Part shown: in pieces, positions 45,264 to 55,034 of the stretch
How positions within the stretch are numbered: position 1 is the first letter of the stretch
Layout: each line of letters begins with the position of its first letter
Assembly (NCBI RefSeq): GCF_007988825.1
Contig: NZ_BJUW01000001.1
Span: 248,001-312,000 of the forward strand
Reading direction: 5' to 3'
Length of the DNA stretch: 64,000 bases
Source of the DNA: Microbacterium aerolatum
GTDB lineage: Bacteria > Actinomycetota > Actinomycetes > Actinomycetales > Microbacteriaceae
The notes under the pieces: generated by a model
What the model saw: only the letters and a program-made list of their open reading frames with translations
What the model was told of the DNA's origin: nothing
Databases searched by the model: none
Program-made: the position numbers and the translations under genes

Positions 45264-47018
45264 GTGGTCACACGTCTCTCGAAATTCTTCCTCCGTACGC
45301 TTCGCGAAGACCCGGCAGGTGCCGAGGTAGCCAGTCACCGGCTGCTGATCCGCGCCGGGTACATCCGGCCGCAGGCCGCCGGCATCTTCGCCTGGCTGCC
45401 GCTGGGACTCAAGGTCAAGGCCAAGATCGAGACCGTCATCCGCGAGGAGATGGCCGCGGCCGGTGCGCAGGAGGTGCACTTCCCGGCCCTGATGCCCCGC
45501 GAGGCCTATCAGGCGACCGGCCGCTGGGACGAGTACGGCGACCTGCTGTTCCGCCTGCAGGACCGCAAGGGCGGCGACTACCTGCTCGCCCCGACGCACG
45601 AAGAGGCGTTCACGCTGCTCGTGAAGGACCTGTACTCCTCGTACAAGGACCTGCCGCTGACCCTCTTCCAGATCCAGGACAAGTACCGCGACGAGGCACG
45701 ACCGCGCGCGGGCCTGCTCCGCGGCCGTGAGTTCACGATGAAGGACGCGTACTCGTTCGACGCATCCGACGCAGGGCTCGATGTCAGCTACATGGCCCAG
45801 CGCGACGCCTACGAGCGCATCTTCCAGCGCCTGGGCCTCGAGTACGCGATCGTGCAGGCGGATGCCGGGGCGATGGGCGGTTCGCGCTCGGAGGAGTTCC
45901 TGCACCCGACCCCGGTCGGCGAGGACACGTTCGTGCGCAGCGAGGGCGGCTACGCCGCCAACGTCGAGGCCTTCACGACCGCGATCCCCGACGCTCTGCC
46001 CTACGACGACGCCCCCGCGGCGACCGTCTTCGACTCGCCGGACACGCCGACCATCGAGACGCTCGTCGCGCACTCGAACGCCGTGCTCGACCGCGACGTA
46101 ACGGCCGCCGACACGCTGAAGAACGTCGTGCTCGCGCTGACCCACCTCGACGGCACCCGCGAACTCGTCGTCGTCGGCATCCCCGGCGACCGCGAGGTCG
46201 ACGACAAGCGCGCCGAGGTGGCCTTCGCGCCCGCCGAGGTCTCCACCGCGACACCAGAGGACTTCGAGGCCAACCCGCTGCTGGTCAAGGGCTACATCGG
46301 CCCGTGGTCGCCCACCGGCGCCGTCCTCGGCGAGGAATCCGCCACCGGCATCCGCTACCTCGTAGACCCCCGCGTCTCCGAGGGCACCAGCTGGATCACC
46401 GGAGCGAACCTCGACCAGAAGCACGCGTACTCCGTGGTCGCCGGCCGTGATTTCGAGGCCGACGGCATCGTCGAGATCGCCAATGTCCGCGACGGCGACC
46501 CGGCTCCCGACGGCTCCGGACCCGTCTCGCTCGCCCGCGGCATGGAGATCGGCCACGTCTTCCAGCTCGGTCGCAAGTACGCAGAGGCGCTCGGGCTCAA
46601 GGTGCTCGACGAGAACGGCAAGCTCGTCACCGTGACCATGGGCTCGTACGGCATCGGTGTCACCCGCATCCTCGCGATCATCGCCGAGCTCAACAACGAC
46701 GACAAGGGCCTCATCTGGCCGGCGTCCGTCTCGCCTTTCGACGTGCACGTCGTCGCGGCAGGACGCGACCAGATCGCCTATGACGTCGCGGAGCAGGCAT
46801 CGGCCGATCTCGAGGCCGCAGGGCTCGACGTGCTCTACGACGACCGCCCCAAGGTCTCGCCGGGCGTGAAGTTCGGCGACGCCGAGCTCGTCGGCGTGCC
46901 GCGAGTGCTCGTGGTCGGACGCGGCGCCGCCGACGGCCAGGTCGAGTTGTGGAACCGCCGGACGGGTGAGCGCGACAGCCTCTCGCTGGCCGAGGCGATC
47001 GAGAAGCTGACCCGCTGA
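45264..47018 (+). CDS. proS: prolyl-tRNA synthetase
   Basis: A 584-residue class II enzyme that charges tRNA-Pro. Motif 2 reads [18 protein letters not shown], motif 3 lies in G-S-Y-G-I-G-V-T-R, and the inserted editing domain lies at about residues 220-400, as in the bacterial type. The anticodon-binding domain is at the C-terminus. GTG 45264 has no ribosome-binding site. Confidence 0.96.
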   Translation: MVTRLSKFFLRTLREDPAGAEVASHRLLIRAGYIRPQAAGIFAWLPLGLKVKAKIETVIREEMAAAGAQEVHFPALMPREAYQATGRWDEYGDLLFRLQDRKGGDYLLAPTHEEAFTLLVKDLYSSYKDLPLTLFQIQDKYRDEARPRAGLLRGREFTMKDAYSFDASDAGLDVSYMAQRDAYERIFQRLGLEYAIVQADAGAMGGSRSEEFLHPTPVGEDTFVRSEGGYAANVEAFTTAIPDALPYDDAPAATVFDSPDTPTIETLVAHSNAVLDRDVTAADTLKNVVLALTHLDGTRELVVVGIPGDREVDDKRAEVAFAPAEVSTATPEDFEANPLLVKGYIGPWSPTGAVLGEESATGIRYLVDPRVSEGTSWITGANLDQKHAYSVVAGRDFEADGIVEIANVRDGDPAPDGSGPVSLARGMEIGHVFQLGRKYAEALGLKVLDENGKLVTVTMGSYGIGVTRILAIIAELNNDDKGLIWPASVSPFDVHVVAAGRDQIAYDVAEQASADLEAAGLDVLYDDRPKVSPGVKFGDAELVGVPRVLVVGRGAADGQVELWNRRTGERDSLSLAEAIEKLTR

Positions 47019-47020
47019 TC

Positions 47021-48052
47021 ATGACCGAGGCGGAGCGGGACGAGCAGACAACTGACATCGAGCAGCTGGTCGCCGATGCCGGCATCGTGGCGAACCGCTC
47101 ACTGATCCGCAGGATCCTGCGCACCGGCATCCAGCTCGGCGAGGATGGCACCGACCGTCTGAACCTCAAGATCGCCTCGTCTGCGCTGGCTGAGATGCGG
47201 GACGCGTTCCGCCTGTTCCAGCCGTACGCCGAGGTGCCGAAGGTGACCGTGTTCGGCTCCGCTCGCACCAGGCAGGACGACCCGCTCTACGACCAGGCTC
47301 GTTCCGTCGCCGAAGTGCTGGCGGAGCGTGGATGGATGGTCGTCACCGGAGCGGGGCCCGGCATCATGCAGGCTGCGGCGGAGGGCGCGGGCGAGAAGAT
47401 GGCGCTCGGGGTGTCGATCCGACTGCCCTTCGAGGAGAAGCCCAGCGCTGTCATCGCCGACGAGACGCACTCCGTCGAGATGAAGTACTTCTTCACGCGC
47501 AAGCTCATGCTCGTGAAGGAATCGACCGGCTTCATCTGCCTGCCGGGCGGATTCGGCACGCTCGATGAGATGTTCGAGCTGCTCACGCTGCAGCAGACCG
47601 GCAAGGCCGAACCCATGCCGATCGTCCTGCTCGACGAGCCAGGCGGCACCTTCTGGCGCGGCCTGGAGCGCTTCGTCGTCGACACTCTGATCCCGGCCGG
47701 GGTCATCTCGCCGGATGACTTCGATCGTGTGCTCGTGACGGACTCCGCCGAGGAGGCGGTCGCCGAGATCACCGGGTTCTGGATCAACTACGACTCGCTG
47801 CGCTGGGTGGACGATGTCCTCATCCTGCGCCTGAAGCACCGGCCGACAGACGCCGAGATCGAGCGCCTCAACGAGGAGTTCGCCTCGATCGTCGCCGAGG
47901 GCCGCATCGAGCTCGTGGATGCGCACGCCGTCGAACTCGCCGACAAGGACCGCGTCGAGCTGCCGCGGCTCGCGCTCCGACTCGGCCAGCGCGAGGTCGG
48001 CGGCCTGTATCGCCTGATCGACGCGATCAACGAACTCGGCTCCGCTCGCTGA
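47021..48052 (+). CDS. LOG family protein
   Basis: A 343-residue protein of the LOG/TIGR00730 group. The markers are V-F-G-S-A-R-T, G-A-G-P-G-I-M-Q-A-A-A-E-G-A and P-G-G-F-G-T-L-D-E, which form the nucleotide-monophosphate phosphoribohydrolase site. It is longer than plant-type LOG proteins (about 200) with an extra N-terminal stretch of about 65 residues and a C-terminal extension. It starts 3 bases after the proS stop. Confidence 0.82.
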   Translation: MTEAERDEQTTDIEQLVADAGIVANRSLIRRILRTGIQLGEDGTDRLNLKIASSALAEMRDAFRLFQPYAEVPKVTVFGSARTRQDDPLYDQARSVAEVLAERGWMVVTGAGPGIMQAAAEGAGEKMALGVSIRLPFEEKPSAVIADETHSVEMKYFFTRKLMLVKESTGFICLPGGFGTLDEMFELLTLQQTGKAEPMPIVLLDEPGGTFWRGLERFVVDTLIPAGVISPDDFDRVLVTDSAEEAVAEITGFWINYDSLRWVDDVLILRLKHRPTDAEIERLNEEFASIVAEGRIELVDAHAVELADKDRVELPRLALRLGQREVGGLYRLIDAINELGSAR

Positions 48053-48072
48053 CAGTCGTCCCGCGGAGCGGG

Positions 48073-48078
48073 TATCGT
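48073..48078 (+). promoter_or_regulatory. -10 box upstream of nusA
   Basis: TATCGT lies 7 nt before ATG 48086 of a short leader frame. The hairpin CCCGC 48060-48064 with GCGGG 48068-48072 abuts it on the upstream side and could end the proS transcript. Confidence 0.45.
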
Positions 48079-48085
48079 TGTACGG

Positions 48086-48121
48086 ATGCCGCGCGTGCAG
48101 GATGCCGCGGCGAAGAGCTGA
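48086..48121 (+). CDS. possible 11-residue leader peptide before nusA
   Basis: ATG 48086 opens M-P-R-V-Q-D-A-A-A-K-S and stops at TGA 48119-48121, 14 bases before the nusA ATG. A -10 box 7 nt upstream would make it the first frame on the m[13 protein letters not shown] arms inside it can form a hairpin. No residue bias suggests a specific signal. Confidence 0.3.
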   Translation: MPRVQDAAAKS

Positions 48122-48135
48122 ATACGGAGACCGTC

Positions 48136-49119
48136 ATGGACATTGAACTCGGGCTGCTGCGCGGAATCGAGAAGGAGAAGGCGATCCCCTTCGACGAACT
48201 CGTCGCGATCATCGAGCAGGCCATCCTGACCGCCTACGGCAAGCACGTCTCCGCGGATGGCGCGGTGCCCCAGGGGGTGCGCGTCGAACTCGACCGCAAG
48301 ACGGGGCACGTCGCCGTCCTCCAGCCCGTCACCGATGACGAGGGCGCCGTGATCGGCGAAGAGGATGCCACGCCCGACGACTTCGGCCGCATCGCCGCCT
48401 TCGCGGCCAAGCAGGTCATCAGCCAGCGTCTGCGTGACATCGCCGACGATGCTGTGCTCGGCGAGTTCCGCGGCAAGGAGGGCGACATCGTCGCCGGCGT
48501 CGTCCAGCAGGGCCCCAACCCGCGGATGATCCACGTCGATCTCGGCACCGTCGAGGCGATCCTGCCTCCGGAGGAGCAGGTCCCCGGTGAGGAGTACACG
48601 CACGGCTCGCGTCTGCGCGTCTATGTCACCAGCGTCGCTAAGGGCCTCAAGGGGCCGCAGATCACCGTCTCGCGCACCCACCCGGGGCTCGTGCGCAAGC
48701 TGTTCGCGCTCGAGGTCCCCGAGATCGCCGCGGGACTGGTCGAGATCGTGTCGCTTGCCCGCGAGGCCGGACACCGCACGAAGATCGCGGTCAAGGCCAA
48801 CGACCCGTCGATCAACGCCAAGGGTGCATGCATCGGTGAACTGGGGCGTCGCGTGCGCGCAGTCACCGAGGAGCTCGCCGGTGAGAAGATCGACATCGTC
48901 GACCACGACGCCGACCTCGCGACCTTCGTCTCGCACGCGCTCTCGCCCGCAAAGGTCACCAGCGCATTCGTGCTGGATGCCGGCACCAAGGCTGTCCGCG
49001 CCCTCGTGCCGGACTACCAGCTCTCCCTCGCGATCGGCAAGGAGGGCCAGAACGCCCGCCTCGCCGCCAAGCTCACGGGGGCGAAGATCGACATCCAGCC
49101 CGACAGCATCCTGGACTGA
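48136..49119 (+). CDS. nusA: transcription termination/antitermination factor NusA
   Basis: A 327-residue RNA polymerase partner with an N-terminal polymerase-binding domain, an S1 domain (about 120-185) and two KH domains. The KH motifs read A-I-G-K-E-G-Q-N-A-R-L-A-A-K-L-T-G near the C-terminus. It lacks the acidic C-terminal repeats of E. coli NusA, as usual in actinobacteria. rimP, which normally precedes nusA, is absent; the LOG gene is the upstream neighbour. Confidence 0.95.
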   Translation: MDIELGLLRGIEKEKAIPFDELVAIIEQAILTAYGKHVSADGAVPQGVRVELDRKTGHVAVLQPVTDDEGAVIGEEDATPDDFGRIAAFAAKQVISQRLRDIADDAVLGEFRGKEGDIVAGVVQQGPNPRMIHVDLGTVEAILPPEEQVPGEEYTHGSRLRVYVTSVAKGLKGPQITVSRTHPGLVRKLFALEVPEIAAGLVEIVSLAREAGHRTKIAVKANDPSINAKGACIGELGRRVRAVTEELAGEKIDIVDHDADLATFVSHALSPAKVTSAFVLDAGTKAVRALVPDYQLSLAIGKEGQNARLAAKLTGAKIDIQPDSILD

Positions 49120-49160
49120 CGGCCGGGTCGCGGAGTTGTCACCCAGCGGCGCGGTGTAGG

Positions 49161-49433
49161 ATGGATGCAGTACGAACATGCGTCGGCTGTCGCATGCGTG
49201 CTTCCCGATCCGCTCTTCTCAGAGTGGTGGCAAACCATGATGTCCTCATCTTCGATGAGCGCGCCGTGATGCCGGGGAGGGGCGCGTGGGTGCATCCGAC
49301 GCGGGAATGCCTGGAGAACGCCATCCGGCGCCGGGCCTTCGCACGAGCATTACGTGTGTCGCAGTCGATCGGGTTTCCCGAGGGCGAAGACATGCAGACC
49401 ATCGAACAGCATTTTCCGAAGAACAAAGGCTGA
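49161..49433 (+). CDS. ylxR: YlxR family nucleoid/RNA-binding protein
   Basis: A 90-residue protein with the N-terminal R-T-C-V-G-C-R motif and G-R-G-A-W-V-H, the marks of YlxR (DUF448). It is part of the conserved nusA-ylxR-infB order and is implicated in RNA binding and transcription control. The start is ATG 49161; the motif begins five residues in, so little room exists for another start. Confidence 0.88.
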   Translation: MDAVRTCVGCRMRASRSALLRVVANHDVLIFDERAVMPGRGAWVHPTRECLENAIRRRAFARALRVSQSIGFPEGEDMQTIEQHFPKNKG

Positions 49434-49486
49434 ACGGCTATGGAAACAAAGTGAACGGCTCGAAATGAGACCCGTCCGCGACTAGT

Positions 49487-49523
49487 GGTCTGCCCTGTCT
49501 GGGCAGACCGACCCAGACAGGAG
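49487..49523 (+). promoter_or_regulatory. two mutually exclusive hairpins in the infB leader
   Basis: Hairpin A pairs GGTCTGCCC (49487-49495) with GGGCAGACC (49501-49509), 9 bp with a 5-nt loop. Hairpin B pairs CCTGTCTGGG (49494-49503) with CCCAGACAGG (49512-49521), 10 bp with an 8-nt loop. They share 49494-49503, so only one can form. B covers the AGG of the AGGAG ribosome-binding site at 49519-49523; A leaves it free. Confidence 0.65.
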
Positions 49524-49527
49524 AATT

Positions 49528-52239
49528 GTGGCTGCCAAACCACGCGTACATGAGATCGCCGCTGAACTCGGCGTCGACAGCAAGATCGCACTTGCGAAGC
49601 TGAAGGAGCTCGGCGAGTTCGTCAAGAGCCCGTCGTCGACGATCGAGCCGCCGGTGGCTCGCAAGCTCCGTGCCGCCATCGAGGCGGACGGCGCTATCAA
49701 GCCTAAGACCGAGGAGAAGCCTGCCGCCGCGAAGCCGGCCGCAGCCAAGCCCGGCCCCAAGGCACCGACTCCCGGCCCCAAGCCGGGCCCGAAGCCTGCC
49801 CCCGAGGAGAAGCCGGCCGCCGAGGCGCCCGCAGCGCCTGAGGCGCCGGCGGCCCCCGCCGCACCTGCGCCGAGCGCAGAGGCCCCTTCGGCGGACAAGG
49901 GAGCACCGAAGCCCGGCGCACCGCGTCCCGGCAACAACCCGTTCTCGTCCGCGCAGGGCATGGGCCAGCGTCCCGCAGGCCCCCGCCCCGGCAACAACCC
50001 CTTCGCTTCCGCGCAGGGCATGGGCCAGCGCCCGACGCCGGGCAACATCCCGCGTCCGCAGGCACCGCGCCCCGGCGCACCCCGTCCGGGTGCACCTCGT
50101 CCCGGCTCGCCCCGTCCCGGCGCCCCTCGCGGCGGTCAGGGCGGTCGTCCCGGTGCACCGTTCCAGCAGCGCTCCGGTGGCCCCGGTCGTCCCGGCGGCG
50201 GTGGCCCCGGTGGCCCCGGCGCACGTCCGGGCGGCGGCTTCGCCGGTCGCCCTGGTGGCGGCGGTGGCCGCGGTCGCGGACCCGGTGGCGGTACTGCAGG
50301 TGCCTTCGGAAAGGGAGGCGGCAAGTCCAAGCAGCGCAAGTCGCGTAGGGCGAAGCGGCAGGAATTCGAGATGCGGGATGCCCCGGTCGTCGGTGGCGTC
50401 AACGTCACCCGCGGCAACGGGGAGACCATCCGCATGCGCCGCGGCGCATCGATCGCGGACTTCGCTGACAAGATCGAGACCCTGACGGGCTACACGGTTC
50501 AGCCCGGAACCCTCGTCACGATCCTCTTCAACCTCGGCGAGATGGCCACGGCCACCGAGTCGCTGGACGAGGCGACCTTCGAGGTCCTCGGCGAGGAGCT
50601 CGGTTACAAGATCCAGATGGTCTCGCCCGAGGACGAGGACAAGGAGCTCCTCGAGGGCTTCGGTCTCGACCTCGAGAAGGAGCTGGAGGCGGAGAGCGAG
50701 GACGACCTCGAGATCCGTCCTCCTGTGGTCACCGTCATGGGTCACGTCGATCACGGTAAGACCCGTCTTCTCGACGCGATCCGTCAGACCAACGTCATCG
50801 AGGGTGAGGCCGGAGGCATCACCCAGCACATCGGTGCCTACCAGGTCTGGACCGAGCACGAAGAGATCGAGCGCGCCATCACGTTCATCGACACCCCGGG
50901 TCACGAGGCGTTCACCGCCATGCGTGCCCGTGGTGCACAGGTCACCGACCTCGCGATCCTCGTGGTCGCCGCAGATGACGGCATCATGCCGCAGACGGTC
51001 GAGGCTCTGAACCACGCCCAGGCGGCGAACGTGCCGATCGTGGTCGCGGTCAACAAGGTCGACAAGCCGGAGGCCAACCCGGCCAAGGTGCGCCAGCAGC
51101 TCACCGAGTACGGACTGGTCGCCGAGGAATACGGCGGAGACGTCATGTTCGTCGACGTGTCGGCCCGCCAGGGCACCGGAATCCAGGAGCTTCTGGACGC
51201 GGTGCTGCTCGTGGCCGATGCAGGACTCGACCTGACCGCGAACCCGAACAAGTCCGCTCGCGGTGTCGCCATCGAGGCGAAGCTCGACAAGGGACGCGGT
51301 TCGGTCGCCACGGTGCTCATCCAGTCCGGAACGCTGCGCGTCGGCGACTCGATCGTGGCAGGCACTGCCTTCGGCCGCGTCCGCGCCATGCTCGACGAGA
51401 ACGGCGATTCTGTTGAATTCGCCGCCCCGTCGCGTCCGGTGCAGGTTCAGGGTCTGAACTCCGTGCCCCGTGCCGGCGATGTCTTCATCGTCACCGAAGA
51501 GGACCGCATGGCTCGTCAGATCGCTGAGAAGCGTGAAGCCGTCCAGCGCAACGCTCTGCTCGCCAAGGCGCGCAAGCGCATCTCGCTCGAGGACTTCACC
51601 CGTGCGCTCGAAGAGGGCAAGGTCGAGACGCTCAACCTCATCATCAAGGGTGACGTCTCCGGTGCCGTCGAGGCGCTGGAGGAGTCGCTGCTCAAGATCG
51701 AGGTCGACGATTCGGTTCAGCTGCGCATCATCCACCGCGGTGTGGGTGCTGTCACCGAGTCGGACGTGAACCTGGCGACGATCGACAACGCGATCATCGT
51801 GGGCTTCAACGTCCGCCCCGACCCGAAGGCCCGCGAGGCCGCTGCCCGTGAGGGCGTGGACGTCCGGTTCTACTCGGTCATCTACTCCGCGATCGACGAG
51901 ATCGAGAGCTCGCTCAAGGGCATGCTCAAGCCGGAGTTCGAAGAGGTCCAGTCGGGTGTCGCCGAGATCCGCGAGGTGTTCCGCTCCTCGAAGTTCGGCA
52001 ACATCGCGGGTGTCATCGTCCGCTCCGGCACGATCACACGCAACGCCAAGGCTCGCATCATCCGTGACGGCGTCGTGCTCGCCGATGGCCTCGCCATTGA
52101 GTCGCTGCGCCGCTTCAAGGATGACGTCACCGAGGTTCGCACCGACTACGAGGCCGGTATCGGCCTCGGCAAGTACAACGACATCCAGGTCGGCGACGAG
52201 ATCGAGACCACCGAGATGGTCGAGAAGCCTCGCGGCTGA
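49528..52239 (+). CDS. infB: translation initiation factor IF-2
   Basis: A 903-residue GTPase that places initiator tRNA on the ribosome. The G1 motif G-H-V-D-H-G-K-T lies near residues 405-412, then D-T-P-G-H-E-A-F and N-K-V-D. The N-terminal 270 residues are a Pro/Gly/Ala/Arg-rich disordered arm with repeated P-R-P-G-A-P units, common in actinobacterial IF-2. GTG 49528 follows AGGAG in the structured leader. Confidence 0.96.
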   Translation: MAAKPRVHEIAAELGVDSKIALAKLKELGEFVKSPSSTIEPPVARKLRAAIEADGAIKPKTEEKPAAAKPAAAKPGPKAPTPGPKPGPKPAPEEKPAAEAPAAPEAPAAPAAPAPSAEAPSADKGAPKPGAPRPGNNPFSSAQGMGQRPAGPRPGNNPFASAQGMGQRPTPGNIPRPQAPRPGAPRPGAPRPGSPRPGAPRGGQGGRPGAPFQQRSGGPGRPGGGGPGGPGARPGGGFAGRPGGGGGRGRGPGGGTAGAFGKGGGKSKQRKSRRAKRQEFEMRDAPVVGGVNVTRGNGETIRMRRGASIADFADKIETLTGYTVQPGTLVTILFNLGEMATATESLDEATFEVLGEELGYKIQMVSPEDEDKELLEGFGLDLEKELEAESEDDLEIRPPVVTVMGHVDHGKTRLLDAIRQTNVIEGEAGGITQHIGAYQVWTEHEEIERAITFIDTPGHEAFTAMRARGAQVTDLAILVVAADDGIMPQTVEALNHAQAANVPIVVAVNKVDKPEANPAKVRQQLTEYGLVAEEYGGDVMFVDVSARQGTGIQELLDAVLLVADAGLDLTANPNKSARGVAIEAKLDKGRGSVATVLIQSGTLRVGDSIVAGTAFGRVRAMLDENGDSVEFAAPSRPVQVQGLNSVPRAGDVFIVTEEDRMARQIAEKREAVQRNALLAKARKRISLEDFTRALEEGKVETLNLIIKGDVSGAVEALEESLLKIEVDDSVQLRIIHRGVGAVTESDVNLATIDNAIIVGFNVRPDPKAREAAAREGVDVRFYSVIYSAIDEIESSLKGMLKPEFEEVQSGVAEIREVFRSSKFGNIAGVIVRSGTITRNAKARIIRDGVVLADGLAIESLRRFKDDVTEVRTDYEAGIGLGKYNDIQVGDEIETTEMVEKPRG

Positions 52240-52250
52240 TCCGATCGATC

Positions 52251-52278
52251 ATGAGGGGCGCCTGCGGGCGCCCCTCAT
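52251..52278 (+). terminator. perfect 12-bp hairpin between infB and rbfA
   Basis: ATGAGGGGCGCC (52251-52262) and GGCGCCCCTCAT (52267-52278) form a perfect 12-bp stem with a TGCG loop. There is no T-run, and rbfA follows 20 bases later. A partial terminator or an RNA-processing/stability site is likely. Confidence 0.6.
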
Positions 52279-52298
52279 TCGTCACAGAGGAGAAGGAA

Positions 52299-52733
52299 AT
52301 GGCTGGAGAACGACAGGCACGTCTGGCGGATCGCATCCGCGTCATCCTGGCCGAGCGCCTGGAGAAGGGGCTGCGCGATCCGCGTCTCGGGTTCGTCACC
52401 ATCACCGACGTCCGGGTCTCCGGCGACCTGCAGCACGCCTCCGCCTTCTACACCGTGCTGGGAACCGAGGAGGAGCGCATCGCGAGCGGTGCCGCTCTCG
52501 CGTCCGCGACCGGCATGCTTCGCAGTGAGGTGGGGCGCCAGCTCAGCACCCGCCTCGTGCCGACTCTGGAGTTCATCCCCGATGCACTCCCCGAGAACGC
52601 CGACAACATCACCGCACTGCTGCGCCAGGCTCAGGAGCGCGACGCCGAGGTGGCGAAGCTCGCATCGTCCGCGAAGCACGCGGGCGACGCCGACCCGTAT
52701 CGCACCGAGGCCTCGGAGGACGAGGAGCAGTAG
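52299..52733 (+). CDS. rbfA: 30S ribosome-binding factor A
   Basis: A 144-residue KH-fold factor for 16S rRNA maturation. The N-terminal helix reads R-Q-A-R-L-A-D-R-I-R, then D-P-R-L-G-F-V-T-I-T-D-V and the P-T-L-E-F-I-P-D strand. The C-terminal tail is acidic. ATG 52299 follows AGGAGAAGG. Confidence 0.93.
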   Translation: MAGERQARLADRIRVILAERLEKGLRDPRLGFVTITDVRVSGDLQHASAFYTVLGTEEERIASGAALASATGMLRSEVGRQLSTRLVPTLEFIPDALPENADNITALLRQAQERDAEVAKLASSAKHAGDADPYRTEASEDEEQ

Positions 52734-52781
52734 CCGCAGGGCGCCCGCCTTGATACCCTGAGCGGCACCGTCGGCGTGCCG

Positions 52782-52796
52782 GCGGTCCACGACCGC
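52782..52796 (+). repeat. hairpin before the LuxR gene
   Basis: GCGGTC and GACCGC form a 6-bp stem with a CAC loop in the 85-base gap after rbfA. It may be a weak terminator. Confidence 0.3.
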
Positions 52797-52818
52797 GGTA
52801 TTCGGGGGGATACGGCTT

Positions 52819-55026
52819 GTGACGAGCGCTTGGCGGCAGGACCCGCTCACCGCGTCGCGTCCTGCCCTGGAGGGCGAACTCGTCGCCGAGATCGCGGCCG
52901 AACTTCTCGCGAGCGACCTGAACGCCGCACCGCACGTGATCGGCTCGCTGCTGCGCCGTCTTGAAGGCGATGCGGTCACGGTGCGCGAGACCTGCGGCGC
53001 GCTGAGCTCCGCGCAGCGCGCAGGTCAGCGGATGCTGCCTCGGCTGCTGCCGCTCGTGCCGTCGATCTCGGCGTGCTTCGACGGGCTCCTGCTCGACCCG
53101 GACGACAGACTCACGCTGCTCGTGGCGGGGCTCAGCGTCACCGACAACGTCGAGGTGCTGCTGCGCGCGACCGGCCGGGCACCCGACGAGCTTCTCGCCG
53201 GTCGGCTGAACGGACTGCTCGCCGTATCGCACGGGCGCTTCACGCTCTGCGATCGTCGAGCGACGATCTGGCTGCAGCACACCACGTCAGCCCTGGAGAT
53301 CGCGCACGCGCACGAGTTGCTCGAGCGAACACACCGCGATCTCGGCGACGAGGACGCGGCCCTGTGGCATCGCGCCAGCGGAGCGCTGCAGCGCATCCCC
53401 GACGTCGCTGCGCCGCTGATCGAGATGGCGCTGGCGCTGTCCGAAGCCGGTCACGCGGATCACGCGTTCGTCGTCGCAACGGAAGCCGCCGAGCACGCCG
53501 ACGGCGCGTCGTGCGAGTGGGCGCGAGCGGTCGCGGGAGCCGCAGCGATGAGTGCAGGGTGCTTCGAGGACGCCGCCGAACGCCTGGGTCCTCTCTCGGA
53601 TGCCGACCACGCCCTCCACGCGAAGGCGCTCGGCATCGCGGTCGTCGCCGAGACGAACACGCACGGGATGATCGCGATGATCGACCCGGCCGAGCACCGC
53701 CCGCGCGCCGCGGATCCCGGAAGGTGGCGCGACTGGGCACGCACCGCGAGCCTCGCCGCCGTCGCCTGTGCGGAGCGGGGTGCGCCTCACGAGATGCGCG
53801 CATGGCTGGCCGCGCTCCGCGAGGCGGACGCACGCGCAGGAGCGGACGGCGCGGTGCGCGATGCCGCCGTCGCGCTGTGTTGGATGCTGACCGGCGAGGC
53901 CGAGGCTGTGGAGCCCTCCTCCGGCGGACCGTTCTCCGGAACCATGGTCCGCGCGCTGCACGCGGCAGTGCGCGGTGACATCGACGAGGGGCTCCGCATC
54001 CTCGCCCTGGCGCACGCACGGCCCACCGGCGAGACCGATCCGCTGATCCCCGGCTTCGAGCGCAGCCCGCTGGCCGACGCCTATCTGGCCGTCGTCGAAG
54101 CGCTCCTGCGATTCTGGCGCGGAGACGTCGAGGCTGCACGCGAACTGCTCGGTACGGCATCCGTCCGACTGCCCGTCGGCATCCCGTTCGCCGGTCTCGG
54201 TGTCGTCCTCGTCCAGCGCCTCGACATTGCCGTCCATGGCACACCCGGCCCGCTGGCACGATCGCTCGCCGCGACGCTCCCCGGCGGCATCCGGCTCGAT
54301 CGGCTCGTGGACAGCGGCCTCAGCGCCTATCTCGGCGGCGCGGCGGAACAGGCCGCGATCGACGTGACGCTGTGGCACGACCGGGGCGCCCCGGAACCCG
54401 CGCTGGGTATTCCGGGACTCGACGAGGTCGGGCCGGTTGCGCGCCGACCGCGCGTCGAGCCGCCAGAGACCACCCGGGCCAGGTTGCTCCTGCATCGCAT
54501 CCGCACGCTCCCCGAATCGTCGTGGCGACGTGAGCACGATGAGATCGCCGAGACCGGCCGGCGCTTGACCTCTCCGTTCGATCGCGCACGCGTGGAGGCG
54601 CTGCTGGGGTCGACCTGCCTGTCGCGCGGAGACGCGTCGGCGGGGCGGCGTCATCTGCGCGCGGCATCCCGTCTGTTCGAGGACGCCGGAGCGCTCGCCT
54701 GGAAGGACGCCGTCGAGGCGCGGCTGGCCAGGCTGACGATCGCGCTGTCCGCGCAGAGCGACCCCGTGACCGAGCCGATCGCGGTCATCCGCGACGCCGA
54801 TCCGCTCGCGGCCAGCCGCGTCGCCTGGGAGACGCTGCTCACCGAGCGAGAGATCGAAGTGGCGATGCGGGTGGCATCGGGTGGCGAGAACCGTGAGATC
54901 GCGACCGCACTCGATGTCTCGGTGCGCACCGTCGAGGTGCACGTCGGCCGTCTCTTCGACAAGCTCGGCGTCCGAAACCGCGTCGAGCTGGCCGTGCTGG
55001 CGCATCGTACCGGCCGGGTCTTCTGA
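52819..55026 (+). CDS. large LuxR-type transcription regulator
   Basis: A 735-residue protein. The last 65 residues form a LuxR HTH: L-T-E-R-E-I-E-V-A, G-G-E-N-R-E-I-A-T-A-L-D-V-S-V-R-T-V-E-V-H. The rest is helical and Ala/Leu/Arg-rich, like the TPR arms of MalT/LAL regulators, but I see no Walker A motif, so the ATPase part is degenerate or missing. The signal is unknown. GTG 52819 is the first good start and has only a weak ribosome-binding site. Confidence 0.78.
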   Translation: MTSAWRQDPLTASRPALEGELVAEIAAELLASDLNAAPHVIGSLLRRLEGDAVTVRETCGALSSAQRAGQRMLPRLLPLVPSISACFDGLLLDPDDRLTLLVAGLSVTDNVEVLLRATGRAPDELLAGRLNGLLAVSHGRFTLCDRRATIWLQHTTSALEIAHAHELLERTHRDLGDEDAALWHRASGALQRIPDVAAPLIEMALALSEAGHADHAFVVATEAAEHADGASCEWARAVAGAAAMSAGCFEDAAERLGPLSDADHALHAKALGIAVVAETNTHGMIAMIDPAEHRPRAADPGRWRDWARTASLAAVACAERGAPHEMRAWLAALREADARAGADGAVRDAAVALCWMLTGEAEAVEPSSGGPFSGTMVRALHAAVRGDIDEGLRILALAHARPTGETDPLIPGFERSPLADAYLAVVEALLRFWRGDVEAARELLGTASVRLPVGIPFAGLGVVLVQRLDIAVHGTPGPLARSLAATLPGGIRLDRLVDSGLSAYLGGAAEQAAIDVTLWHDRGAPEPALGIPGLDEVGPVARRPRVEPPETTRARLLLHRIRTLPESSWRREHDEIAETGRRLTSPFDRARVEALLGSTCLSRGDASAGRRHLRAASRLFEDAGALAWKDAVEARLARLTIALSAQSDPVTEPIAVIRDADPLAASRVAWETLLTEREIEVAMRVASGGENREIATALDVSVRTVEVHVGRLFDKLGVRNRVELAVLAHRTGRVF

Positions 55027-55034
55027 TCCCACCG

